Assembly: GCA_944326635.1 (NCBI GenBank)
Contig: CALVEU010000004.1
Coordinates: forward strand, 1 to 46,165
Reading direction: 5' to 3'
From: Candidatus Gastranaerophilales bacterium
GTDB taxonomy: Bacteria > Cyanobacteriota > Vampirovibrionia > Gastranaerophilales > Gastranaerophilaceae
Length of the DNA: 46,165 nt
Positions 17,261 through 26,011 of this stretch are shown piece by piece. Every line of letters begins with the position of its first letter. The stretch's first letter is position 1. The position numbers and the translations under genes are program-made. The notes under the pieces were generated by a model. That model worked only from the letters and a program-made list of their open reading frames with translations, was not told the DNA's origin and made no database searches.

Positions 17261-17848
17261 ATGAAATTATCAGCACAAGAACTGCTTAATAAATATTCAA
17301 AAAGCTCATCACACCCAATTGAAGTGCGAAGAATTTCCATGATGATTTTTGATGAAGCAAATGAAAAAATTCGAGAAATGTCCAACAAAGAACGAAAATT
17401 TCTTGAAGCAGCAGCACTATTACATGATATCGGTTATTATATAGATTCCAAAGGTCATAACAAACACAGCATGAAAATGGTAATCGAAAATGGAATAGCT
17501 GGTTTTAATGAAAACGAAGAAAAAATTATAGGCTGTATTTGCAGATATCATAGAGGTGGTCTGCCTGATAAAAATGATCATGAAATTTATAACACTCTCG
17601 AAAAAAAAGAAAGAAAAATAGTTAAACGTCTTGCAGGAATTCTAAAAATTTCAGACGGATTAGATAGAGGTCATCTTAACTTAATAAAAAAAATTCACCT
17701 AAACTATGATGAAGAAAATAATATCGTTGAATTTATACTTACTCCAAATACTCCGGAATTTAGACCAGATATTACATCTGCAATAAGAAAAAGAGATTTA
17801 TTTGAAATAGGCTTTAAATGCCAAAGTGTTTTAAAATTCAGCGAATAA
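17261..17848 (+). CDS. HD-domain phosphohydrolase (Ppx/GppA C-terminal-like)
   Basis: This is a stand-alone HD domain resembling the C-terminal half of exopolyphosphatase/pppGpp phosphatase. The HD pair is H55-D56 (LLHDIGYYI), followed by GHNKHSMKMV and CRYHRGGLPDK, which supply further metal ligands, and then KRLAGILKISDGLDRGH. It lacks the N-terminal actin-like Ppx domain, so the substrate (phosphate ester, nucleotide or only regulation) is uncertain. It is divergent from the diguanylate cyclase with only 59 nt between them. Confidence 0.8.
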   Translation: MKLSAQELLNKYSKSSSHPIEVRRISMMIFDEANEKIREMSNKERKFLEAAALLHDIGYYIDSKGHNKHSMKMVIENGIAGFNENEEKIIGCICRYHRGGLPDKNDHEIYNTLEKKERKIVKRLAGILKISDGLDRGHLNLIKKIHLNYDEENNIVEFILTPNTPEFRPDITSAIRKRDLFEIGFKCQSVLKFSE

Positions 17849-17864
17849 CATATTGTAAATTTTT

Positions 17865-17891
17865 TGTTACAAAACCTTATTTTTTGTAACA
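17865..17891 (+). terminator. Hairpin after the HD-domain gene
   Basis: TGTTACAAAA and TTTTGTAACA pair around a 7-nt loop, starting 16 nt after the stop. The following bases TTTCTT form only a weak U-run. Confidence 0.5.
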
Positions 17892-17978
17892 TTTCTTCAT
17901 GAAAAACACTTTATATATATAAGGAAACAAAAAAGGGGTTTACGAATATATAAAAAATCGTAAAGTTATGGTGAAAAA

Positions 17979-18260
17979 ATGTCATTCGATGTAAATGTTT
18001 TGAGCACAAAACCGGTTATCAAAGCAGCAGCATCCATGCAAAATGACGGCGGTGCAGGTAACCTCGGGTATATGGCTCAAGGGGAAAAAAAAGAAAAACA
18101 AGAAAGAAAATACTTAGATGAAAGTATTTTTATGAAAAAAGATGAAGGTGATATCTTCACTTTTGATAAAGAACCTGAAATGCCAGAAGATAACTTTTCT
18201 ATAACTAAATTGATTGCTCAAATAATTACTGCAATAAAAAAATTATTTAAACAAGTTTAA
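17979..18260 (+). CDS. Small hypothetical protein (93 aa)
   Basis: This is a 93-residue protein with a polar, charged middle (GEKKEKQERK) and a C-terminal amphipathic helix (ITKLIAQIITAIKKLFKQV) that could lie on a membrane. I recognise no domain. The ribosome site is weak. It is tail to tail with the XRE regulator gene, the two stop codons overlapping in a TTAA. Function unknown. Confidence 0.5.
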   Translation: MSFDVNVLSTKPVIKAAASMQNDGGAGNLGYMAQGEKKEKQERKYLDESIFMKKDEGDIFTFDKEPEMPEDNFSITKLIAQIITAIKKLFKQV

Positions 18261-18568
18261 ATTAAATCTTTTGCAACCTTTAATAAAATTTTTAAATTTT
18301 TATCATCTAACAACTTAACTAGCTCAAAAAGTTGCATTTCATAATGCTGTCTTGATAAAGCTTCATCAAAAGAAAATAAATCAGCATAATCAACATTTAA
18401 AGCATTTGATAATTTTTCAATCAACTCACAAGAAGGAAAACTTCTTGCATTCTCAATAAAAGATATATAACGGAAATCAACTCCGACAATTTCTGCAAGC
18501 TGCTCTTGTGTTAATTTTCGAGATTTTCTTATTTTTTTTAAATTTTCTGCAAATTTTTGTTTAAACAT
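18257..18568 (-). CDS. XRE-family helix-turn-helix regulator
   Basis: This is a DNA-binding protein with an N-terminal HTH_3 domain (residues 5-65: NLKKIRKSRKLTQEQLAEIV, then YISFIENARSFPSCELIEKL, then NVDYADLF). A short helical C-terminal part (about residues 70-103) probably serves for dimerisation. There is no ligand domain. Its upstream region holds a cluster of CTAATTA sites and a strong divergent promoter, so autoregulation and control of the glycosyltransferase gene are likely. This is inference from position. Confidence 0.88.
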   Translation of the reverse strand: MFKQKFAENLKKIRKSRKLTQEQLAEIVGVDFRYISFIENARSFPSCELIEKLSNALNVDYADLFSFDEALSRQHYEMQLFELVKLLDDKNLKILLKVAKDLI

Positions 18569-18594
18569 ACACTCTTAATATATAGTTTATAAAT

Positions 18595-18651
18595 TAATTA
18601 GAAAAATTTTTACTAATTAATTTAACTAATTATATTGACATTTTTCTAATT
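18595..18651. promoter_or_regulatory. Cluster of CTAATTA operator-like sites
   Basis: A 12-bp inverted repeat, AATTAGAAAAAT (18596-18607) and ATTTTTCTAATT (18640-18651), encloses two direct ACTAATTA copies (18612-18619 and 18625-18632) 13 bp apart. The right arm overlaps the promoter spacer and the last base of the -35 of the glycosyltransferase gene. It is a likely binding region for the adjacent XRE protein. Confidence 0.5.
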
Positions 18652-18663
18652 TATATATAGAAT
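18635..18663 (+). promoter_or_regulatory. Promoter of the glycosyltransferase gene
   Basis: A perfect TTGACA (18635-18640), a 17-nt spacer and TAGAAT (18658-18663) are present. The predicted start is near 18670 and the GTG start codon lies at 18718. Confidence 0.7.
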
Positions 18664-18717
18664 TTCATGTTATAATTTAGAATTTATACATATTTTTTCA
18701 AGATAAGGATTAGGAAA

Positions 18718-19569
18718 GTGGCAAAAATAAGTATTATTGTACCAGTTTATAATAATAAAAAATTTTTAGAAAAATGTTTAAACAGCCTTATAAATCAAAC
18801 ATTAAAAGATATTGAAATAATTTGCATAAATGATGAATCAACAGACAAAAGCCTACAACTCCTCGAAAAATTTGCAAATATAGATAAAAGAATACAAATA
18901 ATTAATCAAAAACATTCAGGCCCATCAATTGCTAGAAATAAAGGTATAAAAAAAGCTAAAGGAGAATATATAGGATTTGTAGACTCTGATGATTGGGTAG
19001 ATTTAAACTTTTTTGAACAACTGTATATCAACGTAAAAAAATATAACGCAGATATTGGAGTAGCAGGAATAAAACGAGTTAGAAGTTACAAATGGAAATA
19101 CCATATTAAATTTGAAAAAGAAGAAGTAATTCAAGACATAAATAAAAAATTTCAAAAATGTGATGTACCTGATAAATGTTACCCCGTTAATAAAATATAC
19201 AAACTTTCTGAACTCAAAAAACAAAATATATACTTTGAACCGAATGTATATTTTGAAGACAGACTTTTTACAGCACAAGTACTTATTAATCTAAAAACAT
19301 TAGTAACTGTTCCTAATACTTACTACAACTATTGGACAAATCCTAATTCTATAGTAAAAACAAAGTCAAAGAAAAAATTAAAAGATTCACAATATACAAA
19401 AGAAAAACTAATGAAATACTTAAAAGAAAATAATGTTAATCTTGATCATTATTACACTAAAATAAAAAAATTTAAAATTTTAGGTCTAACTTTCCTAAAA
19501 ATTAAATATTATAAATATAAGAAAGAACTTATTTTTCTAAATCAAATAAAATTTCAAATTAAGAACTAA
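18718..19569 (+). CDS. Family 2 glycosyltransferase
   Basis: It transfers a sugar from a nucleotide donor, probably for surface polysaccharide or glycolipid. The GT-A fold is clear in the first 120 residues: VPVYNNKKFLEKCLNSL, then CINDESTDKSLQLLEKF, SIARNKGIKKAKGEYIGFVDSDDWVD with the donor- and metal-binding SDD. The last 100 residues are Lys/Tyr-rich and not conserved. No transmembrane helix is evident. The start is GTG with AGGA close by; no in-frame ATG lies nearby. It is a lone glycosyltransferase outside any polysaccharide cluster, and its promoter appears to be under XRE control. Confidence 0.88.
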   Translation: MAKISIIVPVYNNKKFLEKCLNSLINQTLKDIEIICINDESTDKSLQLLEKFANIDKRIQIINQKHSGPSIARNKGIKKAKGEYIGFVDSDDWVDLNFFEQLYINVKKYNADIGVAGIKRVRSYKWKYHIKFEKEEVIQDINKKFQKCDVPDKCYPVNKIYKLSELKKQNIYFEPNVYFEDRLFTAQVLINLKTLVTVPNTYYNYWTNPNSIVKTKSKKKLKDSQYTKEKLMKYLKENNVNLDHYYTKIKKFKILGLTFLKIKYYKYKKELIFLNQIKFQIKN

Positions 19570-19583
19570 AATTTTCTTATTTA

Positions 19584-19592
19584 TGGTATAAT
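19584..19592 (+). promoter_or_regulatory. Extended -10 promoter of hom
   Basis: TGGTATAAT has its last T only 6 nt before the hom ATG at 19599, so the predicted transcript would begin at or next to the start codon. Confidence 0.6.
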
Positions 19593-19598
19593 CTATAT

Positions 19599-20867
19599 AT
19601 GGAAAAGAAAATTAAAATTGGACTTATAGGATTAGGAACAGTAGGTTCCGGAGTTTTTAAGACTTTACAGTCTTTTGATAATGTAGAAGTAAAAAGTATT
19701 GCAGTTCGTAATATCAACAAAAAAAGAGATATCAAAGGGTTAGATGAATCAATTGTAACAGATAACGCTTATAAAATCGTCAATGACCCTGAAATAGATA
19801 TTGTTGCAGAACTTGTAGGCGGGTTAGAACCAGCTTTTGACTTAATTGCAACTGCAATTAAAAACGGTAAACATATTGTAACCGCCAATAAAGAACTCCT
19901 TGCAAAAAGAGGAGAAGAATTATTTAAAATAGCAGAAGAATATAACAAAGTAATTCTATACGAAGCTGCAATTGCCGGTGGCATACCAATTATAATGCCT
20001 ATTAAAACAATTCTTGCAGGCAATAAAATTAACCACATTGAAGCAATCGTAAATGGCACAACAAATTACATTTTAACTAAAATGGACGTGCAAGGAGCTC
20101 AATATTCAGATGTCTTAAAAGAAGCTCAAGAATTAGGCTATGCTGAAGCTGATCCTACAGGCGATGTTGAAGGTTTTGATGCAGCATACAAAATTGCAAC
20201 CCTTGCTTCAATTACATTTAATAAAAGAATAAAAATTGAAAATGTATACAGAGAAGGAATTACAAAAATTCGTGCAGAAGATATGAAAGCTGCAAACGAT
20301 TTAGGCTATAAAATTAAACTAATCGCATCAGCACATATGGACGATAATGAAAATGTTGATGTAAGAGTACACCCAATGCTTGTTTCAAAAAAATCAACTC
20401 TTGCACACATTGACTATGTAACAAATGCAGTATCATTAAGCGGCCATCCAATAGGAAGTGTAACCCTGTCAGGCCCTGGAGCAGGTGAATTTCCAACCGC
20501 AAGTTCAGTTGTAGGTGATATTTTAGTAATAGCTACTGAAATTGGAAAATCTGATTATATTCTGCCTATGATGAGATGCAAACATAATGATGCAGCTCAT
20601 ATGATTAATATTTCCGACACAACAAACAAATATTACATATCTATTAATGCTAAAAACAACAAAGGTGTAATAGGTAAAATCGGAACAATTTGTGCAAACA
20701 ATGATATAAGTTTAGCAAGCATTGTACAACGCTGCGTATCAGATGATAATACTGCAGATATTACGGTTATTACAGAACTTGTTAAAGAAAAAAATATGCA
20801 AAAGGCAATCAAACAAATTGAACAAGATGGAAATATCGTAAAAAGCTTAATAAGAGTTCAAGTGTAA
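19599..20867 (+). CDS. hom: Homoserine dehydrogenase
   Basis: It reduces aspartate semialdehyde to homoserine, the branch-point step toward threonine and methionine. An N-terminal NAD(P) fold (GLIGLGTVGSGVFKTL, residues 8-23) is followed by the catalytic domain with KHIVTANKELLAKRG, EAAIAGGIPII and VNGTTNYILTKM. A C-terminal ACT domain (about 345-422, KGVIGKIGTICANNDISLASI) suggests threonine feedback. It is monofunctional with no aspartokinase part. No Shine-Dalgarno precedes the ATG. It heads an operon with the single-TM orphan and thrC. Confidence 0.96.
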   Translation: MEKKIKIGLIGLGTVGSGVFKTLQSFDNVEVKSIAVRNINKKRDIKGLDESIVTDNAYKIVNDPEIDIVAELVGGLEPAFDLIATAIKNGKHIVTANKELLAKRGEELFKIAEEYNKVILYEAAIAGGIPIIMPIKTILAGNKINHIEAIVNGTTNYILTKMDVQGAQYSDVLKEAQELGYAEADPTGDVEGFDAAYKIATLASITFNKRIKIENVYREGITKIRAEDMKAANDLGYKIKLIASAHMDDNENVDVRVHPMLVSKKSTLAHIDYVTNAVSLSGHPIGSVTLSGPGAGEFPTASSVVGDILVIATEIGKSDYILPMMRCKHNDAAHMINISDTTNKYYISINAKNNKGVIGKIGTICANNDISLASIVQRCVSDDNTADITVITELVKEKNMQKAIKQIEQDGNIVKSLIRVQV

Positions 20868-20888
20868 TAAAAACACAGGAGAAGGTAA

Positions 20889-21338
20889 ATGCCAGAAAAT
20901 AAGCAAAAGCTAACTTTTACTAATAAGTTAATTCTTATAATCCTTCCAATAATTGTAATTTTATTTTGTTGTTATAATATTTCAACATCAAATTTGATAT
21001 GTTCATCATATTCTGGATGTAAAATTGTTGAACAAAACTTGTTCAGATACACAGTGAAAGAAAAAAGAGTAAATTTAGATACAATAAGCAAATTTTATGT
21101 ATCAAGTTCTATCGATATAATGAAACTCTGGAATTATTTCAATGCAAGTTCTTCAGATCAAGCTCGGATCAAAAGAAAAGAAATACTAAAATATCATATT
21201 TATGCATTAACAAAAAACGGAGAAAAACAAAAATTTTTCTCTGCCAGCTCACACCAGAAATATAAAGCAGAAAATATAGCTAAAGAGTTAAACGACCTTT
21301 TAAATTCTTCTGACAAAAACATTAATATAAAATATTAA
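20889..21338 (+). CDS. Single-pass membrane hypothetical protein in the threonine operon
   Basis: It is 149 residues long. One transmembrane helix near the N-terminus ([19 protein letters not shown]) is followed by a polar domain with two cysteines ([13 protein letters not shown]). No domain is recognised. AGGAG precedes the ATG, 21 nt after hom, and thrC starts 28 nt after it, so it is embedded in the hom-thrC operon. A role in amino-acid metabolism is not implied by its sequence. The fold could resemble small PH-like membrane proteins, but this is a guess. Confidence 0.6.
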   Translation: MPENKQKLTFTNKLILIILPIIVILFCCYNISTSNLICSSYSGCKIVEQNLFRYTVKEKRVNLDTISKFYVSSSIDIMKLWNYFNASSSDQARIKRKEILKYHIYALTKNGEKQKFFSASSHQKYKAENIAKELNDLLNSSDKNINIKY

Positions 21339-21366
21339 AATTTCTATAAAGGAAAAGAGGGAAAGT

Positions 21367-22419
21367 ATGTACTATCAAGGATTAATCAATACATTCAGAG
21401 AATACCTTCCGGTAACAGATAAAACTCCTGTTGTCACATTAAACGAAGGAAACACTCCATTAATTAAAGCTGAAAATTTAGCTAAAAAAATAGGGCTAGA
21501 TGCTGAAATTTATTTAAAATTTGAAGGCTGCAACCCAACAGGAAGTTTCAAAGACCGCGGAATGACAATGGCTGTATCAAAAGCAAAAGAAGCAGGTGCA
21601 GGTGCAATTATCTGTGCATCAACAGGAAACACCTCAGCATCAGCAGCAGCTTACGGTGCAAAAGCAGGTATGAGAACTTTCGTATTAATCCCTGACGGTT
21701 ACATTGCACTTGGCAAATTATCTCAAGCAATGATGTATGGAGCTGAAATTATTGCAATTCAAGGAAATTTTGATGAAGCTCTTGAAATGGTAAGAAAAAT
21801 TTCCGACAACTACCCAATTACACTTGTAAACTCTGTAAACCCTTACAGAATAGAAGGTCAAAAAACAGGTGCATTTGAAATTTGTAACGCATTAGGACAA
21901 GCTCCTGATTACCATTTTATCCCAGTTGGGAATGCCGGAAATATCACTGCATATTGGAAAGGATACAAAGAGTGGCATAAAGCTGGAAAAGTTTCTAACT
22001 TACCAAAAATGATGGGATTTGAAGCTGAAGGAGCTGCTGCGATTGTAAAAGGAGAAAGAATTTTCAAACCTGAAACACTTGCAACTGCAATCCGTATTGG
22101 AAACCCTGCAAGCTGGAAATTTGCAGAAGCTGCAAGAGATGAAAGCAATGGTATGATAAATTGCGTAACAGATGAAGAAATCGTAAAAGCATACAAACTT
22201 ATTGCATCTTGTGAAGGTGTACTTGCAGAACCTGCAAGTGCTGCATCTGTTGCAGGTTTAATTAAAGTAAAAGATCAAGTAAAAGAAGGATCAAAAATTG
22301 TTTGTATCTTAACTGGTAACGGCCTAAAAGATCCTGATAATGCTATTAAATATTCAAATTCAGATGTTAAGAAAACATCATCAGATATGAATGAAATCTT
22401 AAGAGCTATGAATATTTAA
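21367..22419 (+). CDS. thrC: Threonine synthase
   Basis: This PLP enzyme converts O-phosphohomoserine to threonine. The PLP lysine is K62 in GSFKDRG; the phosphate-binding and substrate regions follow as [14 protein letters not shown] and [15 protein letters not shown], and GNGLKDPD is near the C-terminus. At 350 aa it is the short class found in Gram-positives, cyanobacteria and relatives. GAGGGAAAGT precedes the ATG. It is the last gene of the operon and ends at a strong terminator. Confidence 0.95.
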   Translation: MYYQGLINTFREYLPVTDKTPVVTLNEGNTPLIKAENLAKKIGLDAEIYLKFEGCNPTGSFKDRGMTMAVSKAKEAGAGAIICASTGNTSASAAAYGAKAGMRTFVLIPDGYIALGKLSQAMMYGAEIIAIQGNFDEALEMVRKISDNYPITLVNSVNPYRIEGQKTGAFEICNALGQAPDYHFIPVGNAGNITAYWKGYKEWHKAGKVSNLPKMMGFEAEGAAAIVKGERIFKPETLATAIRIGNPASWKFAEAARDESNGMINCVTDEEIVKAYKLIASCEGVLAEPASAASVAGLIKVKDQVKEGSKIVCILTGNGLKDPDNAIKYSNSDVKKTSSDMNEILRAMNI

Positions 22420-22446
22420 CAATTTTAATTGCACAATATAAAAATA

Positions 22447-22478
22447 AAAAAGAGTATTTTAAATAATACTCTTTTTTA
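22447..22478. terminator. Bidirectional terminator
   Basis: AAAAAAGAGTATT pairs with AATACTCTTTTTT around a 6-nt loop between the converging thrC and YD-repeat genes. It overlaps the latter's stop. Confidence 0.85.
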
Positions 22479-23012
22479 TTGATTTCTCAAATCTTGAGTA
22501 ATAATACCGCCAGAACCTCTGTCAATTTCTCTTTTTATCGGTTTGTCATTTTCATCAAACCAAGTTTTTACTGTACCTCGTTCCTCAATTTTTTCAATTC
22601 GTTTCCCATATTCATCATATTGCATATATACCGTAATTTCACCAGGGAATTTTGTTAAAACTTCTAATTTCTTTTTACCATTATCATAGTATTCAATATC
22701 ATATTCATTTTTAATTGCAAGAACATTATTTTCGTCATACACAGAATCATATTTATAAACCATGTTACCCAAATCATCATAACGATGTCCTACTTCAAAA
22801 TTCAGATTTCTTGCAAAATCCAAAATGAGCTTTCCACTTTTGTTATAACTTCTAAAAATTAAAGCTCCATCAGGGCATTTCTCATATACAGTAAGTCCAA
22901 ATTCTTCCTGTTTTTCAATAACCTGAGTTCCATCAGGTTTTACATAAGTAGGTGCCATTGGATCTTTGTTTGGCTTCTTTTCAAATGGGTTTACAAAAAA
23001 ACTTTTAGTCAT
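22476..23012 (-). CDS. YD/MORN-like repeat hypothetical protein
   Basis: This 178-aa soluble protein is built from short Tyr/Asp-Gly repeats (FRSYNKSGKLIL, HRYDDLGNMVY, IEYYDNGKKKLEV, MQYDEYGKRIEK, TWFDENDKPIK) spaced roughly 20 residues apart. This is the beta-hairpin repeat style of YD/MORN-2 antitoxin-like proteins. There is no signal peptide, so it may be cytoplasmic. No toxin-like gene is adjacent, so a toxin-antitoxin role is not supported. Its upstream region is shared with the divergent TPR gene. Confidence 0.6.
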   Translation of the reverse strand: MTKSFFVNPFEKKPNKDPMAPTYVKPDGTQVIEKQEEFGLTVYEKCPDGALIFRSYNKSGKLILDFARNLNFEVGHRYDDLGNMVYKYDSVYDENNVLAIKNEYDIEYYDNGKKKLEVLTKFPGEITVYMQYDEYGKRIEKIEERGTVKTWFDENDKPIKREIDRGSGGIITQDLRNQ

Positions 23013-23075
23013 GATATTCTGAATAACGGCAAAAAATATTTTAACTTTAATTTCTCATACATTTAGATGAAATTA

Positions 23076-23084
23076 TGATATAAT
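23076..23084 (+). promoter_or_regulatory. Extended -10 promoter of the TPR gene
   Basis: TGATATAAT ends 6 nt before the ATG at 23091. A leaderless start is predicted. Confidence 0.55.
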
Positions 23085-23090
23085 TTTGTT

Positions 23091-23975
23091 ATGAAAAAAT
23101 TCTTTCTGTTATGTTTAATATTTCCTTGCATAGCAGTATCCTCAAGTGAAATTACAGAGGATTATTTTGATATAGCAACAAATTACTGCACATATGGCAA
23201 ATACAATGATGCAATAATATATCTTGATAAAATTTTACAACTTGAACCTAACAATAACGACGCAAAGGACTTAAAAAATACCTTATTAAGAATTACAAAT
23301 CCTAATTCAAAATCTTATTTAACATCTAAAAATAAAAATATATACAATTCAAAAATTGCAAAATTGCAAGGAAATTCTGATAAAGAAATATCCTCCTTAA
23401 ATCTTACCACTAATGACTTCTGGTCAATATATTCACTAGGAGAAATATACTTAAATAATAACGATTATAAAAATGCAATTTATAATTATCAAAAAGCTAT
23501 TTCATTAAATCCTGACTATACACAGAGTTATTTAAGCCTAGCACACGCTTATATCTATCTTCAAGATTATCAAAACGCATTAGATGCTTTAAACAAATAT
23601 TTAGCGTATAATAAAAATTCAGATATAGCTTATGCAATGAGAGCAAAAGCATACCTTGCAATAAATAATATTGATAAAGCAGAAAATGATATTCAAAAAG
23701 CAATAAATATAGAAGAAGATATCTCATATCTATTAATAGAAGCTAAAATTCTCTATCATAAAGGAGATTATGCCAAAGCAAGAGAAAAATTAAATATATT
23801 ATCAAAAAATGTTCAAACATCAGAAGTATATAAATACATAGGTCTATGTGATTATGCAATGGGGAACTACCCATCAGCTCTTTTAAATACAGATAAAGCA
23901 ATCATACTCTCTAATGACGACAAAGAACTAGCTTCTAAGTATAATGAAATTAAATCAAAATTGGATAAAAAATAA
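23091..23975 (+). CDS. Secreted TPR-repeat protein
   Basis: A signal peptide (MKKFFLLCLIFPCIAVSSS; the cysteine could be a lipobox, but the context is poor) is followed by several tetratricopeptide repeats. The clearest ones start at about residues 25, 105, 139, 173, 204 and 239 (YGKYNDAIIYLDKILQLEPNN, NDYKNAIYNYQKAISLNPDY, QDYQNALDALNKYL and others). TPRs act as protein-binding scaffolds; the partner is unknown. The stop overlaps the next ATG by one base (TAATG), so it is translationally coupled to the metallophosphoesterase. No ribosome site is seen. Confidence 0.8.
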   Translation: MKKFFLLCLIFPCIAVSSSEITEDYFDIATNYCTYGKYNDAIIYLDKILQLEPNNNDAKDLKNTLLRITNPNSKSYLTSKNKNIYNSKIAKLQGNSDKEISSLNLTTNDFWSIYSLGEIYLNNNDYKNAIYNYQKAISLNPDYTQSYLSLAHAYIYLQDYQNALDALNKYLAYNKNSDIAYAMRAKAYLAINNIDKAENDIQKAINIEEDISYLLIEAKILYHKGDYAKAREKLNILSKNVQTSEVYKYIGLCDYAMGNYPSALLNTDKAIILSNDDKELASKYNEIKSKLDKK

Positions 23976-24961
23976 TGACAAGAAGATACAGAAAAAGAGT
24001 AAAAACAAAGGAAACAGCAATGACTAGAATAAAAAATTGGTCAATATCTATATTATTAGCAGGAGCAATGCTATTTGGACTTCAATCATACAGCAGCACA
24101 TCAAGTCTAAAATTTGCCCAAGTAAGTGACGTACACTACTATACTGGGACTAACAACACAACTTACAAAATGATTGCAGAATCTCCAAAACTACTTGATG
24201 ATGCTATCGAACAAATAAACGCAACTCCTAATGTATCTTTTGTAATGTTCACAGGTGATTTAATAGACAAACCTTTTGAAAAAGAATTAAGTGCATTTTT
24301 ACCTCATACAGAAAAAATCAATGTACCATGGTATTTTGCTTTCGGCAATCACGATACTATGTTTGGCGGCTATTTAACTCCTGCAGTATATATGCAATTG
24401 GTCAATAAATACAATACAAACTATAAATTTGAAAAATCATATTATTCATTCATTCCGCAAAAAGGCTACAAAGTAATTGTCTTAGACACAATTATCAGAG
24501 ATCGCTTAACTTCAAACGGAAGAATGGGGGAAGAACAATTAAAATGGTTAGACAATGAACTTGTAAATTCAAAAAAAGATACTGTTTTAATATTTATGCA
24601 TGTACCTGTACTTGAACCATACAACAGTCCAAATCACAGATTACTTGATGCAGACAAAATGGAAGAAATTTTAACAAAATATAAAAATCCAATCGCAGTA
24701 TTTCAAGGTCACTACCATGGAGCTAAAATTACCCAAAAAGACAACATACTATATGTAAGTTGCCCATCTTTAGTATCATATCCTAATGCTTTTAGAATGG
24801 TAACTGTATCTAATTACAGAAATAAAGTTGTATTCAATATTGAAAATAAAGAAACAAAGCTGACAAATATTCAAAAACTTGCTAAAATACTTGTATTCGG
24901 AACAACCGTTTATACAGGTGAAGAAAAAGACCAAAATGCAACTATTACAATAAAAAAATAG
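23975..24961 (+). CDS. Exported metallophosphoesterase (calcineurin-like)
   Basis: This is a binuclear-metal phosphoesterase of the Icc/CpdA-like group. Motifs in order: QVSDVH, FTGDLID, FGNHD, IFMHVP and FQGHYHG, so all metal ligands are present. The N-terminus has a basic region and then a hydrophobic signal segment (WSISILLAGAMLFGLQSYSS). The first ATG overlaps the upstream TPR stop; a second in-frame ATG at 24020 has AAGGAA just upstream and may be the true start. The substrate is unknown and the export signal argues against an intracellular cAMP role. It is a paralogue of the broken gene at 11450-12247. Confidence 0.85.
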   Translation: MTRRYRKRVKTKETAMTRIKNWSISILLAGAMLFGLQSYSSTSSLKFAQVSDVHYYTGTNNTTYKMIAESPKLLDDAIEQINATPNVSFVMFTGDLIDKPFEKELSAFLPHTEKINVPWYFAFGNHDTMFGGYLTPAVYMQLVNKYNTNYKFEKSYYSFIPQKGYKVIVLDTIIRDRLTSNGRMGEEQLKWLDNELVNSKKDTVLIFMHVPVLEPYNSPNHRLLDADKMEEILTKYKNPIAVFQGHYHGAKITQKDNILYVSCPSLVSYPNAFRMVTVSNYRNKVVFNIENKETKLTNIQKLAKILVFGTTVYTGEEKDQNATITIKK

Positions 24962-25058
24962 GAGCATACAGCTCCACCCATAACTTTGATTTGCATAAGA
25001 ACTTGCAATCTTAAACTAAAAAATGGGTTTTGTACAAACTTTAAAGAAGGATAAAATC

Positions 25059-25991
25059 ATGAGCGAATTTAAGGTAAAATTTAGAGGTGTAAGAGGAAGT
25101 TATCCTATTGCTAACAAAGATTTTTTGCAATATGGAGGTAATACATCTTGTGTTGAAATAAATGTAAACGGACATTTGATAATTCTTGATGCAGGTACTG
25201 GATTAATCGATATAGGAAACGAACTTATTGCTAAATACATTGCTTCTGCAACTAAAAGTGAAAAAAGGACTCCTATTAATGCAACTGTTTTAATTTCACA
25301 CATACATCAAGACCATATCCAAGGTTTTACATTTTTTAGACCGCTTCATATACCGTCATCTAACATTAACGTTTTTGGAAATGTTAATTATAACGAAAGC
25401 CTAGCTGATGAAATATCAGAATTATTATTCGGAAAATCTTTCCCACTTGATTTAGGAGATATCGCAGGGAATTTAAATATTAAAGATTTGAACGAAACAG
25501 AAGGTATAATTCTGCGTCATGGAGAAAGCCCAATAATTAAACGAATTGAAAACGAAAAAGATGCTCAATTAGAAAAAGAAGATGATGTCCTAATTACCTG
25601 CTATCGCTCATATGCACACCCTCAAGAAGGTGTATTAATTTATAAAATTAAATATAAAGACAAAACCCTTGTATATGCAACAGATAAAGAAAGTTACCCA
25701 GGCGGAGATAAAAAATTAATAAATTATGCAAGAGGCTGCAATTTATTAATTCATGATGCTCAATATACAACAGAAGATTATTTAGACTCTTTTGTCCCAA
25801 AACAAGGTTACGGACATTCAACTTTTGAAATGGCTGTTGATGCAAAAAATCAATCTGGAGCTGAAAAATTAGTATTTTTCCACTTTGATCCAAGTTATGA
25901 CGATAACAAATTAAATTCAATAAAAGAACAATATAAATTGCAAGAAGACATAATCCTTGCTTATGAAGGTCTTGAAATTGATTTAATGTAA
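25059..25991 (+). CDS. MBL-fold metal-dependent hydrolase
   Basis: This is a metallo-beta-lactamase-fold phosphodiesterase or nuclease-like enzyme. Its start region KVKFRGVRGSYPI and YGGNTSCVEI, then LIILDAGTGL, is typical of the stand-alone MBL hydrolases sometimes linked to cyclic-nucleotide signalling. The metal motif is ISHIHQDHIQGF (HxHxDH). Later ligands are the H in SYAHPQEG, the D in YATDKES and H in FFHFDPSYDD. The start at 25059 is preferred because AAGGAT lies 8 nt upstream; an ATG 12 codons earlier lacks a ribosome site. It is cytoplasmic. The substrate cannot be named. Confidence 0.82.
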   Translation: MSEFKVKFRGVRGSYPIANKDFLQYGGNTSCVEINVNGHLIILDAGTGLIDIGNELIAKYIASATKSEKRTPINATVLISHIHQDHIQGFTFFRPLHIPSSNINVFGNVNYNESLADEISELLFGKSFPLDLGDIAGNLNIKDLNETEGIILRHGESPIIKRIENEKDAQLEKEDDVLITCYRSYAHPQEGVLIYKIKYKDKTLVYATDKESYPGGDKKLINYARGCNLLIHDAQYTTEDYLDSFVPKQGYGHSTFEMAVDAKNQSGAEKLVFFHFDPSYDDNKLNSIKEQYKLQEDIILAYEGLEIDLM

Positions 25992-26011
25992 ATCATAATT
26001 AAAATGTAAAT

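Noticed and set aside
22476-23012. Toxin-antitoxin component
   Set aside because: The YD/MORN-like repeats alone do not define an antitoxin, and no toxin-like gene is adjacent.
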